Positions 18,920-27,364 of a stretch of 64,000 nucleotides of DNA are shown here, piece by piece. Positions within the stretch are counted from its first letter, which is position 1, and each line of letters begins with the position of its first letter. Source of the stretch: Enterovibrio baiacu (GTDB lineage Bacteria; Pseudomonadota; Gammaproteobacteria; Enterobacterales; Vibrionaceae); NCBI RefSeq assembly GCF_004120195.1, contig NZ_SCHN01000009.1, positions 331,031 to 395,030 of the forward strand. Reading direction: 5' to 3'. The position numbers and the translations under genes were made by a program. The notes beneath the pieces were generated by a model, which was given only the letters and a program-made list of their open reading frames with translations, was not told where the DNA came from and searched no databases.

Positions 18920-19897
18920 ATGAATAAAGCATTTACATTTACGATTAAGAGCATTTGTCTCGATGAGAACTACCATCCTTCAGATAACACGCGAATCACC
19001 ACCAATTTTGCTAACTTAGCAAGAGGGGAAAGCCGTCAAGAGAACTTACGTAACGCTTTGAAGATGATAAACAATAGCTTCAATGCCTTGGCGCATTGGG
19101 ACAACCCTAGAGGTGATCGTTATTCTGTAGAGCTTGAAATTGTATCCGTTGACATGGGTATTGTGAGCCACGACCAAGCTTTTCCTTCAATAGAGGTATT
19201 GAAGACAAACATCGTCGATCATAAAACCAATGAACGCATTGAAGGCATCGTCGGAAATAATTTTTCTTCTTACGTTCGTGACTACGATTTCAGCGTATTG
19301 CTATTGGATCATAATAAAAATAAACAAGGGTTCAGTATTCCTGATAACTTTGGTGAATTACATGGAAAACTCTTTAAATATTTCTTGAGTTCCGATGAAT
19401 ACCAACAGCACTTTAGTAAGCCGCCTGTTATTTGCCTCAGCGTGTCGGATAATAAAACCTATTATCGCACTGAGAATCAGCATCCTGTCTTGGGTTTTGA
19501 ATATCAGCCGAACGATTCATCGTTAACAGAGCAATATTTTAAAAAAATGGGTCTGCAAGTGCGCTATTTCATGCCGCCTAACAGCGTCGCGCCTTTGGCA
19601 TTTTATTTTGTGGGTGATTTACTCAATGATTACACCAATCTTGAGCTTATCAGCACCATCAGCACGATGGGGACATTCCAAAAAATCTATCGACCTGAGA
19701 TCTACAATGCCAATGCTGTTGCAGGAAAGTGCTATCAACCCAATTTGAAAAATTCAGACCATTCGCTCACTCAAATTGTTTATGACCGTGAAGAGCGAGG
19801 TCAGTTAGCGGTTGAACAAGGCAAGTTCGCAGAAGAGCACTTCATTAAGCCTTACCAATCGATTCTTGAGAATTGGTCAGCGCAATACGCGTTGTAA
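18920..19897 (+). CDS. mesX: DUF1852 protein MesX, partner of a folate-independent methionine synthase
   Basis: 325-residue DUF1852 protein. Recognisable segments are NFANLARGESRQENLRNALK near residue 35, HWDNPRGDRYSVELEIVSVD near 75, and IEGIVGNNFSSYVRDYDF near 125. No signal peptide or membrane segment is visible. DUF1852 genes are regularly paired with a short MetE-like gene, and the pair MesX/MesD has been shown in other aerobic bacteria to make methionine without methyl-folate. MesX is required, with a role tied to oxygen. The next gene starts 24 bases downstream and is exactly such a MesD, so the pair is probably one transcript. Confidence 0.88.
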   Translation: MNKAFTFTIKSICLDENYHPSDNTRITTNFANLARGESRQENLRNALKMINNSFNALAHWDNPRGDRYSVELEIVSVDMGIVSHDQAFPSIEVLKTNIVDHKTNERIEGIVGNNFSSYVRDYDFSVLLLDHNKNKQGFSIPDNFGELHGKLFKYFLSSDEYQQHFSKPPVICLSVSDNKTYYRTENQHPVLGFEYQPNDSSLTEQYFKKMGLQVRYFMPPNSVAPLAFYFVGDLLNDYTNLELISTISTMGTFQKIYRPEIYNANAVAGKCYQPNLKNSDHSLTQIVYDREERGQLAVEQGKFAEEHFIKPYQSILENWSAQYAL

Positions 19898-19921
19898 GTC
19901 ACTCATTAGATAGCAGAATTT

Positions 19922-20953
19922 ATGATGAAAAAATTATTACCTACCTCGACTGCAGGCAGCTTGCCTAAACCCTTATGGCTGGCACAACCCGAGACACTTT
20001 GGTCTCCTTGGAAATTGCAAGATGAGGAATTAGCGCAGGGCAAACATGATGCGTTACGTTTATCATTGCAAGATCAACAGCACGCAGGGGTTGATATTGT
20101 TAGCGATGGCGAACAAACACGCCAACACTTCGTCACAACGTTCATTGAGCACCTTAATGGCGTTGATTTTGAAAAACGCGAAACTGTTAAAATTCGTGAT
20201 CGTTATGATGCAAGCGTACCCACTGTCGTCGGTGCTGTGAGTCGCCAGAAGCCGATTTTTGTCGAAGATGCTAAGTGCTTACGCAAACAAACCAAGCAAC
20301 CGATAAAGTGGGCGCTACCTGGTCCTATGACCATGATCGACACACTTTATGATGCGCACTATAAAAGCCGTGAAAAACTCGCGTGGGAATTTGCCAAAAT
20401 CCTCAACCAAGAAGCAAAAGAGTTAGAGGCAGCTGGCGTCGATATTATTCAATTTGATGAGCCAGCATTTAATGTCTTCTTTGACGAGGTCAATGATTGG
20501 GGGATAGCGACCTTAGAACGCGCCATTGAAGGGCTGAAATGCGAAACCGCCGTCCACATTTGTTATGGCTATGGCATCAAAGCCAACACAGATTGGAAAA
20601 AGACCTTGGGATCAGAGTGGCGACAATATGAAGCAATCTTCCCTAAGCTGCAGCAATCCAACATTGATATTATTTCTCTCGAGTGCCACAACTCTCGAGT
20701 GCCTATCGAGTTGCTTGAGCTTATTCGCGGTAAGAAAGTGATGGTAGGGGCGATTGATGTCGCGACGAACACCATTGAGACGCCAGAAGAAGTCGCGGAA
20801 ACCTTGCGAAAAGCGCTCAAGTTTGTTGATGCAGAAAATCTTTATCCATGCACCAACTGCGGCATGGCGCCTTTATCTCATGATGTCGCGAACGCGAAGT
20901 TAAAGGCACTTAACGCAGGCGCAGAGATCATCCGCAAAGAACTGTCTATGTAG
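19922..20953 (+). CDS. mesD: core-type methionine synthase MesD (MetE C-terminal-domain family)
   Basis: 343 residues, corresponding only to the catalytic C-terminal barrel of MetE (which is about 750 residues). The zinc/homocysteine-binding residues are visible as His212 and Cys214 (VHICYG), Glu254 (ECHNSR) and Cys313 (CTNCGMAP). The N-terminal folate-binding half of MetE is absent, which is the mark of the short folate-independent synthases. Pairing with DUF1852 identifies the MesD class. It should methylate homocysteine to methionine, with a methyl donor that remains undefined in this class. A second ATG lies three bases downstream of the start chosen. Confidence 0.88.
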   Translation: MMKKLLPTSTAGSLPKPLWLAQPETLWSPWKLQDEELAQGKHDALRLSLQDQQHAGVDIVSDGEQTRQHFVTTFIEHLNGVDFEKRETVKIRDRYDASVPTVVGAVSRQKPIFVEDAKCLRKQTKQPIKWALPGPMTMIDTLYDAHYKSREKLAWEFAKILNQEAKELEAAGVDIIQFDEPAFNVFFDEVNDWGIATLERAIEGLKCETAVHICYGYGIKANTDWKKTLGSEWRQYEAIFPKLQQSNIDIISLECHNSRVPIELLELIRGKKVMVGAIDVATNTIETPEEVAETLRKALKFVDAENLYPCTNCGMAPLSHDVANAKLKALNAGAEIIRKELSM

Positions 20954-21278
20954 TGCGGCAGGGATGATGGGAATGGTTGGGCTTGGATCTTAGTGTTCAA
21001 GCTCATCGCCATATCACTTACTTGACGTAGCGTAGTGCAGCATCAAAAACAAAACGCTGCTTATTGTTTGTCTAAACCACTAACTGCTTTAGTTCTGGCG
21101 AAATAAAGAAATCTTCACTTTGTGATAAATCATTCAACGGAAGTCCAGCCTGATACATCCAAACTTAAGCCGATATCCTTTGGTTTGTGTCTGAGTAAAG
21201 ATCTTAAATACATCGAAACCTTTTTTAATCTTTTTTCGATATAACAAGTGATTATGTGAAAATGTAAATACGATGGAT
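20954..21278. other. 325-base stretch without a recognised gene
   Basis: AT-rich region between mesD and the convergent unknown gene at 21279. No convincing terminator, gene or repeat was seen. Confidence 0.5.
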
Positions 21279-21746
21279 TCAGATTTTATTGTCTTTAAGC
21301 CATCTATTAATATCATTGCAGATAGAACCAAACTCTTCGACAGGAAGTACTCTGGCAGACATGGGGATTTTTTCATTGTTGCAGACAATGACTACTCTTG
21401 TCCCGCCATCATTGTCAGTATCTATCACAGCCTTTTCAATCTGAATTAGGGGTATAACCCCCTTTTTATTAAAAAAAGGATACTGGATGTAGTAACTAAG
21501 GTTTTTCTCGATGCTATTAAACGTGAATTCACTGTTCAGCGACCAGACCCTGTAGAAAAATAGTATGGTCAGTACGATGACTGTGATCGCCAAAAACTGT
21601 TTTCCTTGGTTGTGTTCTGCAGAAAAAACCCATAAAAAGGCGTCTTTCGATAGTAATAGGAAAGCAAGAATCCCTAAAATGACATAAGTAGGCTTAGAAC
21701 CCTGAGTCACGATAAGCCCACCATTTTCTGTGTGTTGAGTTCTCAT
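21279..21746 (-). CDS. membrane protein of unknown function
   Basis: 155 residues, family not recognised. Two hydrophobic helices lie at about residues 21-45 (VILGILAFLLL) and 52-68 (LAITVIVLTILFFYRVW). A C-terminal cytoplasmic-looking domain of about 80 residues follows, with beta-rich character (SLNSEFTFNSIEKNLSYYIQ, GGTRVVIVCNNEKIPM), a layout seen in small PH-like membrane proteins. The start ATG follows a GAGG motif. It is the last of four minus-strand genes, 23 bases after the next small membrane protein, and probably shares its transcript. Confidence 0.65.
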   Translation of the reverse strand: MRTQHTENGGLIVTQGSKPTYVILGILAFLLLSKDAFLWVFSAEHNQGKQFLAITVIVLTILFFYRVWSLNSEFTFNSIEKNLSYYIQYPFFNKKGVIPLIQIEKAVIDTDNDGGTRVVIVCNNEKIPMSARVLPVEEFGSICNDINRWLKDNKI

Positions 21747-21769
21747 GTTTGTTGCCTCAAATGTCGAAA

Positions 21770-22078
21770 CTATTTAAAAGAAAGCCAAATAAAATAGACG
21801 GGAATGGATAGAAAAATAAGCACGATACAGACTTCATGATTTGAAGAACCCTCTGCCCACGCTATGGCTCTTTTTGACGAAGCGAAAAACCCGATACAAA
21901 GACAACACAACCCAACGAGAGCGAGCAACAGTAAAATGATGAGTCCGAACAATTCATCTGAACCCCAAGAAGTGAATACCAAGCTTGATATGGAAATAAA
22001 GGTTCCACCCATTGTCACAAGGTAACTTCGAGCAAAAATACTCTCATCGAGATTAGGAAGCCATTTATTGGCCTTCAT
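21770..22078 (-). CDS. small membrane protein of unknown function
   Basis: 102 residues with three predicted helices (YLVTMGGTFISISSLVF, FGLIILLLLALVGLCCLCIGF and VCIVLIFLSIPVYFIWL). No family was recognised. The ATG is preceded by AAAGGA at normal spacing. Close spacing to the gene at 21279-21746 suggests joint function, perhaps as a two-component membrane complex, but nothing in the sequence names it. Confidence 0.62.
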   Translation of the reverse strand: MKANKWLPNLDESIFARSYLVTMGGTFISISSLVFTSWGSDELFGLIILLLLALVGLCCLCIGFFASSKRAIAWAEGSSNHEVCIVLIFLSIPVYFIWLSFK

Positions 22079-22138
22079 TTTTCATCCTTTAGGTGCTGTG
22101 AGGCTGGCAGTTTCGCCACGTCTACATGTTTTGTCTTG

Positions 22139-22528
22139 TTAACGCTTCGTCTGAATACGATACAACCCTGCTTGGGCCCTTATTCGATTATCTTCAACTT
22201 GTGACGAACTCTCTATGTCAGAAAATAAAGCCTGAGCCGTGTCTAAATTTCCTGATGCTTCTGCTTCCATTGCTGTATTTAGTTTCTCGAACTCAGCGTC
22301 AAATGCGTCTTTGTCTTGATTGATAAGTTTCCATTGATCTGCAGTAAGTGAAGGCCGTAGTTTGCAGATAGCATCGTCAATTTCAAACATATTTGATAAA
22401 GCGTTACCTACTGCTTTTAACATCACCTCTTTGTTTAGACCTTCAACATTTTGATAAAGTTGTCCAGTAGAGCTAAGTGAGTTCGAAGCTAGTCGTATTA
22501 GGTGCAATATTTTTTCTGAGCTATCCAT
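22139..22528 (-). CDS. helical protein of unknown function
   Basis: 129 residues from the ATG at 22528, which has AAGGAAAG just upstream. An in-frame ATG 57 bases further up has no comparable site. The protein is hydrophilic and predicted almost wholly helical (EKILHLIRLASNSL, AFDAEFEKLNTAMEAEASG), with no signal peptide or membrane segment. No family was recognised. It lies between two small membrane-protein genes on the same strand, 60 bases from one and 116 from the other. Confidence 0.6.
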   Translation of the reverse strand: MDSSEKILHLIRLASNSLSSTGQLYQNVEGLNKEVMLKAVGNALSNMFEIDDAICKLRPSLTADQWKLINQDKDAFDAEFEKLNTAMEAEASGNLDTAQALFSDIESSSQVEDNRIRAQAGLYRIQTKR

Positions 22529-22644
22529 TTCTTTCCTTGGCGAGAGTGGGACGCGATAAATTATCAACATAACATTTTCATTCATTATGTTAATGACACT
22601 TTGATTAGCTTATGAAGCGGCAAAGCATCCCGTTTATGACCTCG

Positions 22645-23118
22645 TTAGGGCTGCGACTTACCCGCTAACGTTTTGATACTAGGGTTAACAAACCAAACAA
22701 ACCATATAGAGAGTGCGTTCAACGTCAGAAGCATACTCAATATGAAGTTATTTTCATTTAAATGTGCGGCGCCAAAATCAATAAATAAAGAGGTTACACC
22801 TATGGGTGGGAAAAGAGTCACAACCGCTACTACTGCATTAGGTAAAACTAACTTAGCACTCATAATGCTGGGCACCTTGTATGATTGATTGCCTTTATGA
22901 AAATACTTGTGAAGATCATATGTTCTATCAATCCCGCTCATAACCGTAAAAATCAGACTCGGTATAACAAGAATGAACGAATAAAAACCAACGATCTGGG
23001 AAGTTTCGGTATTGAATGACCGACAAACACCTAAGACAAAGAAAATCACTACTAATGATACTGAGTACCAATAGCCAAGCTTCTCTCGAACATACTTGAA
23101 AAACTCTGCTCGCTTCAT
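22645..23118 (-). CDS. membrane protein of unknown function
   Basis: 157 residues with four hydrophobic segments, at about 17-33 (YSVSLVVIFFVLGVC), 40-60 (IVGFYSFILVIPSLIF), 88-112 and 120-145. A charged N-terminus (KRAEFFKYVREKLGYW) precedes the first. No domain was recognised. It leads the group of four minus-strand unknown genes, which differ from their neighbours in being AT-rich and without clear homologues. That could mean recent acquisition. Confidence 0.62.
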   Translation of the reverse strand: MKRAEFFKYVREKLGYWYSVSLVVIFFVLGVCRSFNTETSQIVGFYSFILVIPSLIFTVMSGIDRTYDLHKYFHKGNQSYKVPSIMSAKLVLPNAVVAVVTLFPPIGVTSLFIDFGAAHLNENNFILSMLLTLNALSIWFVWFVNPSIKTLAGKSQP

Positions 23119-23447
23119 CTATATCCCAAACAGTATATTCAACCCTAAAGTGGGGAGATTAAACACACCATCTTGTCCAATAATAACGATGCAAAAAAAT
23201 CAAAAATCACCCACGCATTCAATCCTAATGGGCTTTCATTGCCTGTATTTCAAATGTTGGTAGAAATACCCCAAAACAGCACACGTCGGTATTATGCCCC
23301 ACCTCGGTAGGTGCTGAATGTATCAACAGTGGAAACCCGAACATCCTTTCTCGCTCAGCGCTTTTATAAAAATACTTCCATACTCAGTGAACGAATCTGA
23401 TTGGTTATCGTATTGATGGAGTACAGATAACAACAAGGAAACGCATT
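23119..23447. other. 329-base stretch without a recognised gene
   Basis: Divergent region between the unknown membrane gene and the ABC1 kinase gene. No operator or repeat was recognised. Confidence 0.5.
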
Positions 23448-24803
23448 GTGGCTGAGTTTGATGATGGTAAGAAAATCCCGAGTAATCGTTTGAGCCGTGT
23501 GGGTATGTTTGGTTCTGTCGTGACGAAAGTGGCAACGAACATGGCGGCGGAGGGGGCGAAACAGATGCTCTCAGGTAAGCGCCCAAAGGCGAAAGATCTC
23601 TTACTTACACCGAAGAACATCAGCAGCGTGACTGACCAACTCGCGCAGCTTCGCGGTGCAGCCATGAAAGTGGGGCAACTGTTGAGCATGGATGCGGGCG
23701 ACGCACTGCCCAAGGAGCTGACGGACATTCTCGCCAAGCTTCGCTCCAACGCTTCGCCCATGCCAGCAAAGCAACTCGCGGATGTGCTTGCGCAAGAGTG
23801 GGGGGCAGATTGGCAAAAGCATTTCGTATCATTTAACTTCAAACCGATTGCTGCAGCATCTATCGGCCAAGTCCATTTTGCTTATGGCGACGATGGCGGC
23901 GAGTTGGCGGTGAAAGTGCAGTATCCGGGCATAAAACGAAGCATCAGCAGCGATGTCGATAACGTTGTGACCTTGCTTCGTCTTACTGGGTTAGTGCCAA
24001 AAGAAGTGGACTACAAAGAACTTCTCGAAGAGGCAAAGAAGCAACTGCACGATGAAGCGAACTACTGCTTGGAATCAGACATGTTGCAAGCGTTCGCTGC
24101 GCACCTCAAAAACGATGAACGTTATTTGGTGCCTCGAGCGGTTGAAGCATTAACGACGCCCTCTATTCTCACCATGTCCTATGAGCATGGCGAACCGATT
24201 GAGTCATTATCGGGCTTGCCTCAGGACGCGCGAGATACTTTGATTGAAAACTTGTTCCATTTACTTTTTCGAGAAGTGTTTGAGTTTCAACTCGTCCAGA
24301 CTGACCCTAATTTTGCCAACTATTTGTACCAAGTGGACACAGGCAAAATCGTGCTGTTGGATTTCGGCGCGACACGTCAATATCCTGATTACATCAGTGA
24401 GGGATACCAAAAACTGCTTAGTGCCGCGATGGAAGATGACCGAGAGGCAATGTCGGATGCGCTGAAGCAAATAGGCTTTTTCAGCCAAACCATTTTGCCT
24501 GAACAACAAACGGCGGTGGTCAACCTTGTTGCAATTGCATGCGAGCCGCTGAAATACGATGGCGATTACGATTTTTGCATAAGCGACCTCGCCTTGCGTA
24601 TTCGTGAATCAGGGATGGCGTTGAGTATGGAACAGGGGTATTGGCACACCCCGCCAGCAGATGCATTGTTTCTTCATCGAAAAATTGGTGGGTTGTATTT
24701 GCTTGCGGCGAGGTTGAATGCGCGCGTCAATATTCGTCGCTTGTTCACACCATTTATATTGTCAGTTGCATTGCGTGCGGGCGAACATAAAGCGGCAGGG
24801 TAA
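23448..24803 (+). CDS. ABC1/UbiB-family atypical kinase (AarF domain)
   Basis: 451-residue ABC1 family protein. The family hallmarks are in order: the KxGQ motif (MKVGQLLS, Lys74-Gln77), the Ala-rich nucleotide loop AAASIGQVH (about 135-143), the conserved lysine in AVKVQYPG (Lys156), the catalytic-loop equivalent QTDPNFANYLY near 290 and the metal-binding LDFGATR near 311. UbiB-type ABC1 proteins support ubiquinone synthesis or lipid/quinone handling, but this one lacks the C-terminal membrane helices of UbiB itself and is a separate paralogue group. The start is GTG with AAGGA upstream. Monocistronic. Confidence 0.88.
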   Translation: MAEFDDGKKIPSNRLSRVGMFGSVVTKVATNMAAEGAKQMLSGKRPKAKDLLLTPKNISSVTDQLAQLRGAAMKVGQLLSMDAGDALPKELTDILAKLRSNASPMPAKQLADVLAQEWGADWQKHFVSFNFKPIAAASIGQVHFAYGDDGGELAVKVQYPGIKRSISSDVDNVVTLLRLTGLVPKEVDYKELLEEAKKQLHDEANYCLESDMLQAFAAHLKNDERYLVPRAVEALTTPSILTMSYEHGEPIESLSGLPQDARDTLIENLFHLLFREVFEFQLVQTDPNFANYLYQVDTGKIVLLDFGATRQYPDYISEGYQKLLSAAMEDDREAMSDALKQIGFFSQTILPEQQTAVVNLVAIACEPLKYDGDYDFCISDLALRIRESGMALSMEQGYWHTPPADALFLHRKIGGLYLLAARLNARVNIRRLFTPFILSVALRAGEHKAAG

Positions 24804-24918
24804 CACCTCGTCGCTCCGCTGTTTTGTTCCTTGGTATATTTGTTCTACCTAACAACTAGAACGCGAATTACGGGTTAAACCTCAAAGTTTCATCGTCATA
24901 CTTTTGAAATGGGTCCTT

Positions 24919-24949
24919 GGTAAGCGTAGAAAGAGTATTAACGCTTACC
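24919..24949 (+). promoter_or_regulatory. inverted repeat just before the DUF218 gene
   Basis: GGTAAGCGT (24919-24927) and ACGCTTACC (24941-24949) are a perfect 9-bp inverted repeat, 13 bases apart, ending 13 bases before the ATG at 24963. It could be a leader hairpin affecting translation, or an operator. Its half-site GTAAGCG resembles LacI-type half-sites, but the spacing is wrong for that family. Confidence 0.5.
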
Positions 24950-24962
24950 GATAGGATCTCTC

Positions 24963-25604
24963 ATGCCACATCGCCTCTATCAACATCTCGAAACCCTTTG
25001 GAATTACCACCATCTCGGGCATACCCCAGAGCAATGTGACTGTATTTTTGTTCTTTGCAGCAATGATATTCGTGTGGCTGAATACGCTGCTGCGCTTTAT
25101 CACCAAGGGCTTGCGCCGTATGTCATGGTTTCTGGCGGGAAAGGCCGCTTCACGGAAGGCCTATTTGAAAAATCGGAAGCAGAAACCTTCGCAGACATAT
25201 TGCTCGATGAAGGTGTGCCTGCTTCAGCATTGATATTAGAAAAACAAGCGACCAACACTGGCGAGAACATCACACTTTCTCATGCGCTGATGAAAGAAAA
25301 AGGACTCAATTTTCAGCGTTTGTTGCTCGTGCAGAAGCCATTTATGGAACGCCGCGCTTTCGCCACATTTTTGAAGCAGTGGCCAGAGCCTGTGCAATCT
25401 GTGCTCGTGACATCACAAGCGGTTTCTTTGATTGATTACCCTAACGAAGACTTGCCTTTCGACATGGTCGTCGATGCCATGATTGCCGATTTCGAACGCA
25501 TCCAAACGTACCCCGCTCAAGGCTTCCAAATAGAACAAGACATCCCGCAAGAAGTGCTTGATGCGTATGCCTTGGTCAAAGAGTTGCGGCCAACGTCTGA
25601 GTAG
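24963..25604 (+). CDS. YdcF/ElyC-type DUF218 family protein
   Basis: 213 residues with the DUF218 pattern: CDCIFVLCSNDIRVAEYAA (about 24-42), YVMVSGGKGR (about 53-62), the ALILEKQATNTGENI segment (about 95-109, invariant N-T-x-E-N) and LLLVQKPFMERRAF (about 124-137). There is no membrane anchor, so it resembles the cytoplasmic YdcF branch rather than SanA/ElyC. Some members bind S-adenosylmethionine, but the function is not established. The gene is flanked upstream by the inverted repeat and downstream by a strong terminator. Confidence 0.85.
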   Translation: MPHRLYQHLETLWNYHHLGHTPEQCDCIFVLCSNDIRVAEYAAALYHQGLAPYVMVSGGKGRFTEGLFEKSEAETFADILLDEGVPASALILEKQATNTGENITLSHALMKEKGLNFQRLLLVQKPFMERRAFATFLKQWPEPVQSVLVTSQAVSLIDYPNEDLPFDMVVDAMIADFERIQTYPAQGFQIEQDIPQEVLDAYALVKELRPTSE

Positions 25605-25683
25605 ACGCAATGAAACGGCATGACGATACCAGTGAAAGCCCCTCGTCTTGCTTAAATTTGCACTTTTCTCCATCCAACAAAAA

Positions 25684-25718
25684 ACCTCCAACTTCTATGC
25701 GGCCAGTTGGAGGTGTTG
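25684..25718. terminator. bidirectional terminator
   Basis: ACCTCCAACT (25684-25693) pairs with AGTTGGAGGT (25705-25714), flanked by an A-run on the left and a T-rich tail on the right. It lies between convergent genes. Confidence 0.88.
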
Positions 25719-25771
25719 TTTTAACCGTTCATTATATTCACGTACTCATGCATTCACTTTGCGCTCAACGT

Positions 25772-26713
25772 TTAGAATGGCGCGAAGGCATCGCTGACCG
25801 TGACTGGCACCGTCCAACGATCATGTGCATCAATCGCAGGGACTTGTAGCCTTGGCGATGGAATGCTCATGCGATCGCCATACAACCAAAATACAAGGTT
25901 AGTACGTGTCCCACTAGTGATCGGATGGGCCGCGTGTGGAACACTGCCACGGTGAATCATCGCCACACCGGGCTCGAAGCGCACACGTTTCACATTGCGT
26001 GTTGCTGGGTCATACAAATCTAGCTCTGAGCCCGTGTATTCCTCACTCGGCAAGTTCAGGTTAACGTTCATTGTCGCGGCAGATGCATCAGTGTGTAAGC
26101 GCAGTGATGTGTCCATGCCAGGTTGATACTGAATCGAAAAACCGAACGTTTGTGTGTCAAAACCCATGACTTCAGGGAATAACAAACGCGCAATAGGGCG
26201 CATGTATTTCTCTAAGATCGCGTTATAGAATGCTTGAAAGTTTGGCGCTGCCAGATACCCTTCAGAGCGTTGGTCAAGCATTGCGCCGTGGCGATTAAGC
26301 GCGATGCCGTAAGGCGGACGAAGTGGGATGTTCGCATTCGCAACACGCGCCAGATAATCACGTAACTCCGCCAAACGTGCAGGGTCGAAGAATTGCGTTT
26401 GGTAGACGCCCGGCGACACTTCTTCCCACAAGTCTGCAACCGCCACTTCTGTTGTAGGGTCTTCCCATGCTTGTTCGATGGCGTTACGTAATTTTGCATC
26501 AAGTAACGTTTCATCAATGGTGAAAAGCTGGTCTTTTTCAGACGCCTCCCACTCTTTCCACGCATCGGTAAGTAGCATTCTGTTTTCATCCCAGAAGCGT
26601 TGCACCGACATATCGCGGTGCAGTATGGCTTCTCGAGAAGGCAAATCTAATGCACGAGCACGCTGCAATTGACTGCCTTGGGTGTGGTCTTTTACTAAAA
26701 CTGTATTTGTCAT
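25772..26713 (-). CDS. 2-oxoglutarate/Fe(II)-dependent dioxygenase-like protein
   Basis: 313-residue protein. The C-terminal half has the double-stranded beta-helix facial triad: His207 and Asp209 in RLHTDASA, and His260 in SVPHAAHPITSGTR, with Arg270 ten residues on as the 2-oxoglutarate anchor. This spacing is the prolyl-4-hydroxylase-like pattern. The N-terminal 120 residues are helical and not recognised. It should hydroxylate a small molecule or protein side chain, but the substrate cannot be told. It is a stand-alone gene with no partner close by. Confidence 0.8.
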   Translation of the reverse strand: MTNTVLVKDHTQGSQLQRARALDLPSREAILHRDMSVQRFWDENRMLLTDAWKEWEASEKDQLFTIDETLLDAKLRNAIEQAWEDPTTEVAVADLWEEVSPGVYQTQFFDPARLAELRDYLARVANANIPLRPPYGIALNRHGAMLDQRSEGYLAAPNFQAFYNAILEKYMRPIARLLFPEVMGFDTQTFGFSIQYQPGMDTSLRLHTDASAATMNVNLNLPSEEYTGSELDLYDPATRNVKRVRFEPGVAMIHRGSVPHAAHPITSGTRTNLVFWLYGDRMSIPSPRLQVPAIDAHDRWTVPVTVSDAFAPF

Positions 26714-26843
26714 CTTCCTTTCTCCGGCAATTTTTTAATCATTGTTTGTGCTAGTGATGTCGACGAGTGCACTTTATTACAGCTTTATTTATTGATAAAC
26801 AGGGTGGATTTAGATTCAGAATTTAGCTTTTCTATATAATTGG

Positions 26844-26930
26844 GAGGCTAGAGGCTAGAGGCTAGAGGCTAGAGGCTAGAGGCTAGAGGCTAGAGGCTAG
26901 AGACTAGAGATTAGAGACAAAAGACTAGAG
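26844..26930. repeat. heptanucleotide tandem repeat (GAGGCTA)
   Basis: Eight perfect copies of GAGGCTA run from 26844 to 26899. They decay through GAGACTA, GAGATTA, GAGACAA and AAGACTA to 26930. The repeat lies in the intergenic space between the dioxygenase promoter and the small gene at 27011. The same heptamer family (GAGACTA, as TAGTCTC on the plus strand) recurs at 46234-46254. Confidence 0.95.
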
Positions 26931-26965
26931 AGGAAGGAGTAATGCGAGGATGCGAGGGGATAAAA

Positions 26966-26999
26966 GAAAAAAGCGCACTGAGCAAAGAGGTTCAGTGCG
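26966..26999 (-). terminator. terminator of the small gene at 27011
   Basis: CGCACTGA (26974-26981) pairs with TCAGTGCG (26992-26999). On the minus strand the stem is followed by a T-rich tract (CTTTTTTCTTTT). Confidence 0.85.
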
Positions 27000-27010
27000 A
27001 CAAACTTGGT

Positions 27011-27241
27011 TTAGGCTTTCCAGTAGTTATTCGCAGCAGCAACGGTTTGAAAGTTGGTTGCAACCACCTGAGAAACCGCAATGAGACTGTCCGCACTCTC
27101 AGCATATTGAGGGCGTAACTTCTCTCTTACTTCATCTGAGGGTTGGGTGTACTTCACGCCCATTCTCGACATTTTAATCGCGAGTTGATAGCCCTCTTCA
27201 GGGGTGTCCGTGATCAATGTTGGTAGCCATGTATTGCTCAT
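27011..27241 (-). CDS. small protein of unknown function, divergent from the OhrR-like gene
   Basis: 76 residues, no family recognised. The ATG has a very strong ribosome-binding site (AAAGGAGGTAAT) and the gene has its own terminator, so it is real despite its size. The protein is soluble and mostly helical (EEGYQLAIKMSRMGVKY, SADSLIAVSQVVATNF). It is transcribed divergently from a redox-sensing MarR/OhrR-like regulator across a 120-base gap holding two palindromes, which makes it the likely target of that regulator. No cysteine is present in it. Confidence 0.72.
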   Translation of the reverse strand: MSNTWLPTLITDTPEEGYQLAIKMSRMGVKYTQPSDEVREKLRPQYAESADSLIAVSQVVATNFQTVAAANNYWKA

Positions 27242-27256
27242 ATTACCTCCTTTATT

Positions 27257-27270
27257 ATGTTCGTTAACAT
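27257..27270. promoter_or_regulatory. palindrome in the OhrR-like divergent promoter
   Basis: ATGTT-CGTT-AACAT, an inverted repeat 16 bases upstream of the small gene and next to a second palindrome. It is a possible operator for the MarR/OhrR-type regulator. Confidence 0.45.
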
Positions 27271-27273
27271 ACT

Positions 27274-27287
27274 GTTCGTCTACGAAC
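27274..27287. promoter_or_regulatory. second palindrome in the OhrR-like divergent promoter
   Basis: GTTCGT-CT-ACGAAC, a perfect 6-bp inverted repeat with two-base spacer between the two divergent starts. Candidate operator. MarR-family dimers bind inverted repeats of this general kind. Confidence 0.5.
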
Positions 27288-27364
27288 TATATGTCAACGA
27301 AATGGAGTGACTTTATCGCGTGTTTGTCCATAATGAGACGGCAACGATTGATTGGGAGGTTTTT

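Noticed and set aside
21279..23118. Toxin-antitoxin or phage defence operon
   Set aside because: No toxin, nuclease, or known defence motif is visible in any of the four proteins, so such a label would be speculation.
26844..26930. Possible CRISPR array
   Set aside because: The repeat is a 7-base head-to-tail tandem without spacers, and no cas genes are present.
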